Source of the DNA: CAZAGT01 sp964484515
Lineage (GTDB): Bacteria; Desulfobacterota; DSM-4660; Desulfatiglandales; HGW-15
Assembly (NCBI GenBank): GCA_964484515.1
Contig: CAZAGT010000094.1
Location: 1 to 15,542 of the forward strand
Length of the DNA: 15,542 bases
Direction of reading: 5' to 3'
The notes below the pieces were generated by a model that saw nothing but the letters and a program-made list of their open reading frames with translations, ran no database searches and was not told the DNA's origin. Shown here in pieces: positions 6,548 to 13,610 of this stretch. Within the stretch, counting starts at the first letter, position 1. Each line of letters begins with the position of its first letter. The translations under genes were made by a program, and so were the position numbers.

Positions 6548-8458
6548 CTACCGTTTCATCAATCCCTTGGCCAACGCCACCGCCTCGCCCGCATCTGCCG
6601 CGTATCCATCGGCCCCGATATCTCGGGCGTATTTCGCATTGATCGGCGCCCCGCCGATCATGATCTTGACTCCGGTGCGGAGGCCCTTGTCGCTGAGGCC
6701 GCTGACGATCGTTTTCATCTCAGGCATCGTGGTCGTCAACAGGGCGGACAAGGCCAAGATGTCAGGGGAATGTTCCTCGATTTCCCTGATGAACTCTTCC
6801 CGATTCACGTCGGTCCCCAGGTCCCGCACCTCAAAACCCGCTCCTCGCAACATGGTGGCGACCATGTTCTTGCCGATGTCATGAAGGTCTCCCTTAACGG
6901 TTCCAATCAGGACCTTCCCCCTGGTCGTCTTGCTCTCGCCGGACAAATGGGGCTCCAGTACCGTCAAGCCCTCGTTCATGGCTCGGGAAGAAAGGAGCAC
7001 CTCGGGAATGAAAAGTTCGCCGGCCTTAAACTTGGGGCCGATGACATCCATAGCGGCGATCAAACCCTTCTCAAGCACGTCGGCTGCTTCCACCCCCTGT
7101 TCGAGAAGTTCCCGGATATGGGCGCCGATCACCTTGCTGTCGCCGCGAAACACATCCTCTTGCACGCTTTCATAACGAGCCTCTGTAAGTCTTTGGGGCT
7201 TGACAATCTCCTCCGCCGTTGCCAGGTCCTCCTGCGACACCGGACGCGCAGCCCCCGCCTCGATCGGCAAACGTCCCTCCTTTTCCACCCGCTCACCAAT
7301 TCGAATGAGGCGCTCAAAAACGGCATCGGGCGGGGTCGTGTCGGCAACGCCGACAACGAAGCGCGTACCCGGCGCAATCACCCGGAACAGATTATCGAGA
7401 TAGGCCTCGAATTCCTCATCGCTGCAAAGCTCATCCAGCAGGATGTTGGATGGGATGCCGCCAAAGACGGTCAGCTCGTCGCACCACCTTTCGTAGTATT
7501 CCCCGACGCGCACCTTGGTCATGGGGTAAGGGCAGACCGCCTCGGCCACATCGATGCCTGAATCCCTGATCAACTCCATCAGCCCCAGGTTCTCGCCGTC
7601 GCAGTGACTCAGGACGATCTTGCCCTTGGCTTGGAGCTCGGCACTGGCTTTCTTGAGCCAGGGCAGGATATCCTTTTCAAAATAGGGCGGGTAGGTGATC
7701 ATGTCGTCGAAGTTGGCCCCCCAAAAGGCCCCGATGGCAGGTGATTCGGCCAAGATCTTGAGCTGCTGCTCATAATAGGGCTCGAGGGCCTCCGCCAAGG
7801 CCCGCATCTCTTTTTGGTAGTCGCTGTAGTGGAAAAAGAACTGCGTCGGATCCAGGAAATCCTTTTGAATATGATGCATCGGAGATCCGGCGATCACTGC
7901 GTAGGCGCAACAGAAACCATCCTCGCCGACCTCTTGCTCCCACTCAAGGAACTCGTCGAAGGAGGGACTCAGTTCCAGGTTCTCAAAGATATAGGCCAAC
8001 ACCCGGTAGTCCTCCGGCCCTTTAATGGCGTGCTCCGTGATGACCGGTATCGTGGAACCGGCGCGCCGGTATTCATCCGAAAACTCCGTCTTGCTGCTGA
8101 CCATGCCCAGCGGAGTATGATATTCGACTCTCGTGGAATCACCCTTCCGGCTGACCCGCACATCAACCTTTTCGGAAAACCGAAAACGATGGACACTCTG
8201 CCGGGTCGCGTAGACGCCGATCGCTCGATGCAACGCCGCATCGGGCGAGCGCACGTCTACGAGATCCTGCAAGACCTTGTGAAGCGCCCAACCCTCGGCC
8301 CGGCTGATCTCATCCTGAGTTCGGCCCTTGTGTTTTTCGGGAAGGGTGCCGGCCAGCGAATTGGCATTGTACCAGAGATCGATCCTGGGCACATAAGGTA
8401 GTTGGTCGGCCACCTCCCCACGCATAGCTGCTTCGATACGTTCTCGATGTGTCATCAT
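6548..8458 (-). CDS. Fusion of URO-D-type methyltransferase and corrinoid-binding domains (CmuA-like architecture)
   Basis: A 636-residue cytoplasmic protein. Residues 1-400 are a uroporphyrinogen-decarboxylase-fold domain of the MtaA/CmuA type (MTHRERIEAAMRGEVADQLP start; SHCDGENLGLM at 284-294; FGGIPSNIL at 332-340). Residues 410-505 form the four-helix cap, and 513-636 the B12-binding Rossmann domain with DLHDIG at 524-529, where His526 is the lower cobalt ligand, the LSALLTTTM segment at 570-578 and GG at 602-603. The same order occurs in chloromethane methyltransferase CmuA; related enzymes pass methyl groups between a donor or acceptor and protein-bound cobalamin. The likely metal site is atypical: His285-Cys286 are adjacent rather than in HxC spacing, with Cys309 as the later thiolate. 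Start: ATG with GGAG 7 nt upstream; a 14-codon leader frame overlaps it. It follows dctM by 247 bp. Substrate unknown. Confidence 0.9.
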   Translation of the reverse strand: MMTHRERIEAAMRGEVADQLPYVPRIDLWYNANSLAGTLPEKHKGRTQDEISRAEGWALHKVLQDLVDVRSPDAALHRAIGVYATRQSVHRFRFSEKVDVRVSRKGDSTRVEYHTPLGMVSSKTEFSDEYRRAGSTIPVITEHAIKGPEDYRVLAYIFENLELSPSFDEFLEWEQEVGEDGFCCAYAVIAGSPMHHIQKDFLDPTQFFFHYSDYQKEMRALAEALEPYYEQQLKILAESPAIGAFWGANFDDMITYPPYFEKDILPWLKKASAELQAKGKIVLSHCDGENLGLMELIRDSGIDVAEAVCPYPMTKVRVGEYYERWCDELTVFGGIPSNILLDELCSDEEFEAYLDNLFRVIAPGTRFVVGVADTTPPDAVFERLIRIGERVEKEGRLPIEAGAARPVSQEDLATAEEIVKPQRLTEARYESVQEDVFRGDSKVIGAHIRELLEQGVEAADVLEKGLIAAMDVIGPKFKAGELFIPEVLLSSRAMNEGLTVLEPHLSGESKTTRGKVLIGTVKGDLHDIGKNMVATMLRGAGFEVRDLGTDVNREEFIREIEEHSPDILALSALLTTTMPEMKTIVSGLSDKGLRTGVKIMIGGAPINAKYARDIGADGYAADAGEAVALAKGLMKR

Positions 8459-8499
8459 AATCCATCTCCTTTTTCATCCATTACTTGGCCTTTCCTCAT
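8455..8499 (-). CDS. Possible 14-codon leader peptide overlapping the methyltransferase start
   Basis: On the minus strand an ATG at 8499 has AAGGAG with 5-nt spacing and encodes MRKGQVMDEKGDGL. Its TGA (8457-8455) overlaps the first ATG of the corrinoid methyltransferase gene (8458). Such stop-start overlap suggests translational coupling or a regulatory leader peptide. The peptide has no known motif, and its small size means chance cannot be excluded. Confidence 0.35.
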   Translation of the reverse strand: MRKGQVMDEKGDGL

Positions 8500-8549
8500 A
8501 ATCACTCCTTATTCTTAGAATGTCTTTCGCGGCATAAAAGAAAGGCCAA
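8485..8549. repeat. 10-bp inverted repeat in the methyltransferase leader
   Basis: TTGGCCTTTC (8485-8494) and GAAAGGCCAA (8540-8549) are exact inverse copies separated by 45 bp, upstream of the corrinoid methyltransferase gene. One arm lies inside the possible leader peptide frame, so pairing in the mRNA could affect access to its ribosome site. The rest of the 8500-8705 spacer shows no gene and no clear terminator behind dctM. Confidence 0.45.
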
Positions 8550-8705
8550 AGGTCAGATGTAGAGGGTCGAGGGCAAAGAAAAAAGAATTCCCTGAAAGTC
8601 TTTACCTCAAGCCTTGTGCCTTGCGCCCAGTTGGCACGCCGTAATGAATCCGAATGAACGCTCGCCTGCCAAAGACTCGAAAGATATCTGCGCCTCCAAT
8701 ACCTT

Positions 8706-10034
8706 TCAATGCCCCATCATCTTCGTGGGCAGCCATAACGACAGCTGCGGGAAGATGACGGTGAACGCCAGGGCCACAATGGTCAGCACGAGGTAAGGCC
8801 AGATCGAATTGTAGATATCGGTCATGGATATGTCTTCAGAGACCACCCCTTTCAGATAGAAGATCGAAGGCCCAAAAGGGGGTGATAGATAGGAGATGTG
8901 CATGTTCATACAGAAGACCACGCCGAACCAGACATTGCTATATCCCATATCCAGGACAATGGGAACGAAAAGGGGCATGGTCAGCATCAGGATGCCGATC
9001 CAATCCAGAAACATGCCGAGGACAATCAGGATGACCTGCATATAGATGATCGTCCCCCACTTGCCAAAGGGCAATGCCGTGACCGCGTGCTTTACGAATT
9101 CATCGCCCTCAGCCAGATTGTAGACACCGATGATCGTTTGAGCCCCGAACGCCAGCCACATGATGATACAGCTGACCTTGGTCGTCTCGAATAGCGACAG
9201 CTTGACCTCCGTCCAGTTCAAGCGCCGATTCAGGGCCGCAGTCAGGAGGGCGCCGAAGCAGCCGACACCGGCGGCCTCGGTCGGCGTCGCCATGCCCGCG
9301 TAAATGGATCCCAACACGATGACTGCCAAGACGCCCGGCAGGATCAATCCCTTGAGCATCTTGACCTTCTGCTTCAGGGGTATGTCCCGTTCCTCAGCCG
9401 AGGCCGCCGGAGCCATCTCGGGCCTGATCCAGGTGGCCACGACGATGTATCCTATAAAGAGGGTCGCCAGCAGGAGGCCGGGAATGACACCCGCAAAGAA
9501 GAGCTCTCCGACCGGGGCGCCGGCGCTCATCGCGTAGACAATGAAAACGACACTGGGCGGTATGAGGGTGGCCATGCCGCCTCCGGCGCAGATGCTGCCG
9601 AGGGCAATGCGCTTGTCGTAGTCGCGCGCCAGCATGGCCGGCAACGCTACCATCCCGAACGTCACGATTTCCGCGCCTACAATCCCCACGATGGCAGCCA
9701 TAATGGTACAGGAGATGATCGTACCGATGGCCAGGCCGCCACGCAGACCGCCCGCCCACACATAAACGGCCCGAAAGAGCTGCTCGGCAAGCCCGCACCG
9801 TTGCAGGATAGCCGCCATGAAGACGAACAGGGGGACGGCCACGAGGGTGTAATTCAGGGTCATGCGAAAGACCCTCGAGACCAGCATGAAGGTCGTATTG
9901 ATGTCAAAAAGGAGGATGGCAAAGATGGTCCCCACCGCCCCTGTGACCCACGCCAGCGGCAACCCCAGAAGTAGCAGGATCGAAAAAGAAAGGAGCAGCA
10001 GGATGCTGATCCATTCGATGCTGAGCTCGATCAT
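8706..10034 (-). CDS. dctM: TRAP transporter large permease (DctM family)
   Basis: A 442-residue polytopic membrane protein of the DctM/large TRAP permease family. It is hydrophobic throughout, with about 12 predicted membrane spans. Typical segments are GLPLAWVTGAVGTIFA near residues 24-39, TLVAVPLFVFMAAILQRCGLAEQL at 62-85 (cited by position), the GGLRGGLA loop, an ICAGGGMATLIPPSV helix-loop, GMATPTEAAG and FLDWIGILMLTMPLFVPIV. In TRAP systems this subunit is the sodium-coupled channel that takes substrate from the periplasmic binding protein. The ATG has GAGGG 4 nt upstream and overlaps the dctQ stop by 4 nt (ATGA), so the two are translationally coupled. Downstream, 247 bp away on the same strand, is the corrinoid methyltransferase gene, which probably shares the regulon and perhaps the transcript. 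Confidence 0.95.
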   Translation of the reverse strand: MIELSIEWISILLLLSFSILLLLGLPLAWVTGAVGTIFAILLFDINTTFMLVSRVFRMTLNYTLVAVPLFVFMAAILQRCGLAEQLFRAVYVWAGGLRGGLAIGTIISCTIMAAIVGIVGAEIVTFGMVALPAMLARDYDKRIALGSICAGGGMATLIPPSVVFIVYAMSAGAPVGELFFAGVIPGLLLATLFIGYIVVATWIRPEMAPAASAEERDIPLKQKVKMLKGLILPGVLAVIVLGSIYAGMATPTEAAGVGCFGALLTAALNRRLNWTEVKLSLFETTKVSCIIMWLAFGAQTIIGVYNLAEGDEFVKHAVTALPFGKWGTIIYMQVILIVLGMFLDWIGILMLTMPLFVPIVLDMGYSNVWFGVVFCMNMHISYLSPPFGPSIFYLKGVVSEDISMTDIYNSIWPYLVLTIVALAFTVIFPQLSLWLPTKMMGH

Positions 10035-10531
10035 AGGGCCCTCTTTGTGAGCAGGAAGTAGGCATCACGGATGAACTTGACGGTACCCTGCAGCAGCATG
10101 AGCAGGAAACCGAACGCCATGGCGAACTTGATAGGATAAATGGGTGGGTCCCAAGGCGTCCCGGATGTCTCACGGAGGAGAAAGGACTTCCAGGCGTATT
10201 TCGTAGACGCCCAGGTCATCACCCCGGTGTAGAGCACAAAGAAGAAATAGGTGGCCACATCCATGGCCGCTTGGGTCCTGGGCGACATCCGTTCGTAGAG
10301 CGTATCGATCTTGACGTGCTTGTTCTGGTAGATGACCCAGGCGCCCCCCATCACGTACATTAGGGAGCACCCGATACCGACCGACTCGCTCGCCCACTGG
10401 GTCGGGAGGTGAAACACGTAACGCATGGCCACCTCGTAGACGACCACCGAAGCGACTGCAAATACGAGCACGCTCGACACCTTCCCGATCCAAATCGAGA
10501 TCCGATCCATAATCGAAAGCAATCTCTTCAT
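10031..10531 (-). CDS. dctQ: TRAP transporter small permease (DctQ family)
   Basis: A 166-residue protein with four membrane helices, the usual size and layout of DctQ: IGKVSSVLVFAVASVVVYEV (helix 1) followed by AMRYVF, the ASESVGIGCSLMYVMGGAWV helix, the NKHVKID motif common in DctQ, then two further helices starting near YFFFVLYTGVM and IKFAMAFGFLLMLLQ. DctQ pairs with DctM to form the membrane part of the importer. The start is uncertain: ATG at 10531 is chosen, with GAG 9 nt upstream; a TTG at 10543 would add four residues and has no better ribosome site. It is separated from dctP by more than 500 bp of structured DNA, which is unusual for a TRAP operon. Confidence 0.92.
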   Translation of the reverse strand: MKRLLSIMDRISIWIGKVSSVLVFAVASVVVYEVAMRYVFHLPTQWASESVGIGCSLMYVMGGAWVIYQNKHVKIDTLYERMSPRTQAAMDVATYFFFVLYTGVMTWASTKYAWKSFLLRETSGTPWDPPIYPIKFAMAFGFLLMLLQGTVKFIRDAYFLLTKRAL

Positions 10532-10623
10532 TCCTAAACTCAATGCAGGTATCAGGATTCAGAAGCTCCAAGCACTCGTAAGAAAGTCTATGAAATGAAA
10601 TCTGTGCAACCATAACGCCCGGC

Positions 10624-10832
10624 CATGGGGGCCTCTTTTCAAAAACGATACATGACCTGCTCGAGCGCCGAAGATGCTTGCAAGCCGTTCGGCCCCGAGC
10701 TCACGGCCGAGGGGCAAGGCGGCCGGAGCAAATTCAGAGAACGGGCCAAGGCTGTCACTCCGGCCGCCTCGGGTAGAGCCTTATGCAAAGACAACGCACT
10801 CAATTCCTCGTTTCTGAAAAGAGGCCCCCATG
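10624..10832. repeat. 209-bp element with 24-bp inverted ends between dctP and dctQ
   Basis: The 24 bases at 10624-10647 are the inverse of 10809-10832 with a single mismatch; both arms share the core GGGGGCCTCTTTTCA. Inside is a second, perfect 12-bp inverted repeat, AGGCGGCCGGAG (10717-10728) with CTCCGGCCGCCT (10758-10769), plus a TCGGCC/GGCCGA stem near 10690-10711. No frame inside is protein-like and I see no flanking target-site duplication. It could be a MITE-like element, a structured RNA, or a processing/attenuation structure in the dctPQM mRNA. The rest of the dctP-dctQ spacer holds no gene. Confidence 0.75.
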
Positions 10833-10911
10833 ACGAGGCGAACAGACGCCGAAGAATCTCAAAATCTCAATTCGAGTCCCAACTTCATGGAGTTTCCCAG
10901 TCGATCAACCT

Positions 10912-10945
10912 GGCCGCCCTCCCGAGGCGGGTAAACTCCTGCGGC
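10912..10945 (+). repeat. GC-rich palindromic repeat, copy 1 (3' of dctP)
   Basis: CCGCC (10914-10918) pairs with GGCGG (10926-10930), followed by GTAAACTCCTGCGG. It shares the 13-mer GAGGCGGGTAAAC with copy 2 at 12246-12285, in the same orientation, and the bases following that 13-mer are also similar. The two copies bracket dctP. Confidence 0.5.
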
Positions 10946-10990
10946 AAGCGGCGAAGCTGACACCTGAACTCTGAACCATCACCACGAATC

Positions 10991-11055
10991 ACTCGTCTCT
11001 CGTCACTTTTTACCAGCCTTTCGCAACTTGTTTCTCGACACACGTGACTCGTCAC
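10991..11055. repeat. Short CTCGTCAC repeats next to the dctP stop
   Basis: ACTCGTCTCTCGTCAC (10991-11006) and GTGACTCGTCAC (11044-11055) are degenerate copies of a CTCGTCAC phrase. The second is itself a GTGAC/GTCAC inverted repeat lying 6 nt beyond the dctP stop at 11061. It looks like low-complexity intergenic filler; no T-tract makes it a terminator. Confidence 0.4.
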
Positions 11056-11060
11056 TCCCC

Positions 11061-12086
11061 CTAGAGGTTCCCGAGCCTTCTTAGCCACCTCTTCTGGAGC
11101 TCGACCCCCTCCTTGCAGCGCGGACTCTTCTTGGCCCACTCGTCCCAAACCTGCTCGGCCAGCTTGCGCACCTTGGCCAGCTCTTCATCGCTCCACTTGA
11201 GCTGAACACAGCCGGCGGCCTTCATCTTCTCCACCGCATCCAGATCCTCGATAAAACCCCTGTGGATGAAATCCTGGCACCACTCGCGCTGGGCGATATT
11301 GATGATCTCCTTGAGGTCATCGGGCAACTTGTTCCAGGCCTGCTTGTTCACGGTGAAGTCGCTTTGGGGCAAGGAATGAAAACCGGGGAAGTTGAAATAC
11401 TTGGCTACCTGATGGAGACCGAATCTGTAGTTGGCCGTAGGCGAACTGTAGTCGGTGGCGTCGACAACCCCTTTGTCAAGGGCCGAATAGGCCTCATCGG
11501 AAGGGAGGACCACGACCGAGGCGCCCATCTTCCGGAGGAGGTCACCCAACATGCCCTCCGGGGAACGGATCTTGATCCCCTTGAAGTCCGCGATCCCCCT
11601 CAAAGGGACCTTGGACATGAAGGATTCCATACCGACGATCACGACCCCGATACAATGGACACCGAACGGCTCGTACAACTTGTTGAGCATTTCCAGGCCA
11701 CCCTGATAGTAATGAAAGGCATAGGCCTCCTGCGGATTGTTCCAGGCGGCGGTCAGGTCGCTCATGATGGAGAAGGCCGGGTCCTTGCCCGCCCAATATC
11801 CAGGCCAGCCGTACATGGCTTGTAGGATGTTGTTTTCGACGGCCTCCAGCAATTCAGAGTAAGGGACAATGGCATTTACCGGATAGGGTTTGATGATAAG
11901 TCGTCCGCCTGACATGGCCTTCACTTTCTGGCAGAAATCCTCGAAGGCCTTTTGCCCCAACAGACCGGAAGGCCAGGCCGATTGGGCCTTCCATTTGATC
12001 GCCTTCTTGGCCAGCGCCGGTTGGCCGGCCATAACGACGACCATCGCAACAACCGACATGATCCAGAGATTAGTCCGCTTCTTCAT
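11061..12086 (-). CDS. dctP: TRAP transporter periplasmic substrate-binding protein (DctP family)
   Basis: A 341-residue exported solute-binding protein starting at an ATG with GGAGG 5 nt upstream. Residues 1-26 are a signal peptide (VVAMVVVMAGQPALA). DctP features: IKWKAQSAWPSG at 30-41 after cleavage, an ADFKGIKIRSPEGM segment at 166-179 in which Arg174 corresponds to the conserved arginine that usually binds a substrate carboxylate, LPSDEAYSALDKGVVDA at 194-210, and YRFGLHQVAKYFNFPGFHS at 220-238. The last pattern resembles the subgroup that includes keto-acid binding TakP, so an organic acid ligand is a reasonable inference but the exact compound is unknown. It is the promoter-proximal gene of the dctP-dctQ-dctM set and diverges from a URO-D-type methyltransferase gene, which ties the transporter to methyl-transfer metabolism. 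Confidence 0.94.
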   Translation of the reverse strand: MKKRTNLWIMSVVAMVVVMAGQPALAKKAIKWKAQSAWPSGLLGQKAFEDFCQKVKAMSGGRLIIKPYPVNAIVPYSELLEAVENNILQAMYGWPGYWAGKDPAFSIMSDLTAAWNNPQEAYAFHYYQGGLEMLNKLYEPFGVHCIGVVIVGMESFMSKVPLRGIADFKGIKIRSPEGMLGDLLRKMGASVVVLPSDEAYSALDKGVVDATDYSSPTANYRFGLHQVAKYFNFPGFHSLPQSDFTVNKQAWNKLPDDLKEIINIAQREWCQDFIHRGFIEDLDAVEKMKAAGCVQLKWSDEELAKVRKLAEQVWDEWAKKSPRCKEGVELQKRWLRRLGNL

Positions 12087-12159
12087 GGGATCCTCCTTTC
12101 TTGTCTTACTATATCCCTGTGATTTTTCAGTTCAGGACAAATGCGCTCTTTCAGACCGC

Positions 12160-12172
12160 CTCACCACGTGAG
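12160..12172. promoter_or_regulatory. Possible operator in the divergent dctP/methyltransferase spacer
   Basis: CTCAC-CAC-GTGAG forms a short symmetric site 74 bp upstream of the dctP start, in the 298-bp spacer shared with the divergent methyltransferase gene. A perfect TTGACA at 12322-12327 points toward the plus-strand gene but has no good -10 at normal spacing. The assignment is tentative. Confidence 0.25.
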
Positions 12173-12245
12173 CCTTAGTGTTTATTACATTAGAGCCCAT
12201 ACTGCAATCCCATGATTTTCTCCTGAATTGATCGGTTCCTGGCTT

Positions 12246-12285
12246 GTCCGCCCGCCGGAGGCGGGTAAACCTCCGGCGAATGGAC
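12246..12285 (+). repeat. GC-rich palindromic repeat, copy 2 (5' of dctP)
   Basis: CGCCGGAGG (12253-12261) pairs with CCTCCGGCG (12270-12278) over an 8-nt loop, and GTCC/GGAC (12246-12249 with 12282-12285) closes the structure across symmetric 3-nt internal loops. An alternative, mutually exclusive hairpin is CCCGCC-GGA-GGCGGG (12251-12265). It shares GAGGCGGGTAAAC with copy 1. It lies between the divergent dctP and methyltransferase genes and may be a dispersed palindromic repeat. Confidence 0.65.
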
Positions 12286-12384
12286 GTTGAAACACTCCAC
12301 CTAGCTTTCTGTGATTTTGGGTTGACAGCTCGCCACGCTTCTGAGAGGGACAGATGGGGAAATGCCCAATAAGGAGGAATCGTC

Positions 12385-13416
12385 ATGGCGATGAGTTCCA
12401 GGGAGAGAGTCGTAACGGCACTGAGGCGGGAAGAGGCGGATCGGGTACCGGTTTGTGAGATCAATGTGGATCGCGCCTTTGCGGAAAAGCTGGAGGGGGT
12501 AAAAAACCTTGTCGGAAATGCGGCCTTGCAGACGGGGAACCCCTTTTCGCTGGAAGAGGCCCAGGTCCTGAGCGATAACCTCGGGTTGGACAATCTCTTC
12601 TACATCTTCCGACAACCGGTCTACGCTCATATGCATGAGGGTAAAGACGGGCGGCAGTTTCCGGGGGATGGCATGATCAAGACCGATGCCGACCTGGCCA
12701 TGATCGACCTCCCTGATCCGACCAAAGATGAGTATTACGCCGAACTGGAGGAGTTCGCCAAGAACAAAGGTGACCGCGCCCTCTTCTTTGTCACCCGCGG
12801 CGGGTTGGCGCCGGCCATGCTTTGCATGGGGTTCGACCACTTCTCCGTATCCCTCTATGACGACCCGGGACTGGTCAAGACGCTGATTACGACCTATTTC
12901 GATTGGCTGATCGAGGTGGCCAAAAAGGTCAACCAGTTGGACGTCGACCTTTTCTGTACGGCCGATGATTGCGCCTTCAAGACGGGACCGATGTTGTCTC
13001 CCCGGATGTATCAGGAGTTGGTCGCCCCGCACTACACCAGGATGAGGAAAGAGCTCGATATCCCCTGGTTGTTCCACAGTGACGGCAATATCATGGATAT
13101 CGTCCCTATTTTGATCGAGATCGGCGTAAACGCCGTTCACCCTTTTGAGAATACCGCGATGGACATCCGGGCAGCCAAAAAGGCGTTTGGCAACCAGATC
13201 TGTCTCGCGGGCAATGTTGATTTGAATCTATTGGGCGGTGATGATCCCGATGCAGTTGACAATGAGATCCGAGGGTTGATCAGGGATTTGGGTCCAGGCG
13301 GCGGTTACATCGTTGTCAGCGGGAATTCATTGGCCGGCTACCTAAACCCGGAATGCGTGCTGGCCTATACCAAGGCGGTCAAGAAATACGGACAATACCC
13401 GTTAACAGGGCTCTGA
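12385..13416 (+). CDS. URO-D/MtaA-family methyltransferase-like protein
   Basis: A 343-residue stand-alone uroporphyrinogen-decarboxylase-fold protein starting at an ATG with GGAGG 7 nt upstream. It begins SSRERVVTALRREEADRVPV, the usual entry to this family. It has FHSDGNIMDIV at 230-240, VNAVHPFENT at 248-257 and LAGNVDLNLL at 274-283, and ends with a GGGYIVVSGNSL strand. True heme-pathway UroD is unlikely, as no other heme genes are present and the HSDGN/HPFE motifs are those of corrinoid-system relatives. MtaA-type members move a methyl group between a corrinoid protein and a cofactor through a zinc site. Here the zinc cysteines are absent: the positions that are Cys286 and Cys309 in the fused protein at 6548-8458 are Ser232 and His252. 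It may act with that protein's corrinoid domain; that is inference. A dctQ stub follows 11 bp downstream. Confidence 0.88.
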   Translation: MAMSSRERVVTALRREEADRVPVCEINVDRAFAEKLEGVKNLVGNAALQTGNPFSLEEAQVLSDNLGLDNLFYIFRQPVYAHMHEGKDGRQFPGDGMIKTDADLAMIDLPDPTKDEYYAELEEFAKNKGDRALFFVTRGGLAPAMLCMGFDHFSVSLYDDPGLVKTLITTYFDWLIEVAKKVNQLDVDLFCTADDCAFKTGPMLSPRMYQELVAPHYTRMRKELDIPWLFHSDGNIMDIVPILIEIGVNAVHPFENTAMDIRAAKKAFGNQICLAGNVDLNLLGGDDPDAVDNEIRGLIRDLGPGGGYIVVSGNSLAGYLNPECVLAYTKAVKKYGQYPLTGL

Positions 13417-13427
13417 AAAACGGCCCT

Positions 13428-13541
13428 ATGAATCGGCTTCGAAGACTGATCAGGCACCTTGAGGAGACCGCGGCGGCGGTCTTCATGATCATCTTCCGAT
13501 CCCCCACCTTCCCCGGCTTGTCCTTCTTCTCCCCAACCTGA
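13428..13541 (+). pseudogene. Truncated dctQ remnant (amino-terminal stub)
   Basis: Beginning 11 bp after the URO-D-like gene, the frame from ATG 13428 reads MNRLRRLIRHLEETAAAVFM then IIF. This is a typical DctQ opening, a basic/amphipathic start leading into transmembrane helix 1. At about 13496 the similarity stops: the frame continues with FRSPTFPGLSFFSPT-like proline-rich sequence from a pyrimidine-rich tract and ends at TGA 13541 after 37 codons. Full DctQ is about 160-170 residues with four helices. The stub differs from the intact dctQ at 10031, so it is a separate paralogue rather than a copy. I infer that the URO-D-like gene once led a second TRAP operon whose remainder was deleted or replaced. 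Confidence 0.65.
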
Positions 13542-13610
13542 TGTCGGTTGACGGCTTTAAAGAAAGACTCCTCACAAGAATCTGTGGGCGAAAAAAACAA
13601 TTCACAGCCT

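Noticed and set aside
6491..7561. 356-codon plus-strand frame opposite the corrinoid methyltransferase
   Set aside because: It is antisense to clear B12-binding and URO-D motifs and has no own signals; codon bias of the real gene opens this frame.
12322..12350. TTGACA as promoter of the URO-D-like gene
   Set aside because: The -35 is perfect but the sequence at 16-18 bp spacing is GC-rich with no -10 match.
12301..13140. Long minus-strand frame opposite the URO-D-like gene
   Set aside because: It is a shadow of the plus-strand coding sequence, which has the family motifs and the ribosome site.
13463..13484. GC-rich hairpin just after the URO-D-like gene, considered as a terminator
   Set aside because: No T-tract follows, and the stem coincides with alanine GCG codons of the dctQ stub, so coding sequence explains it.
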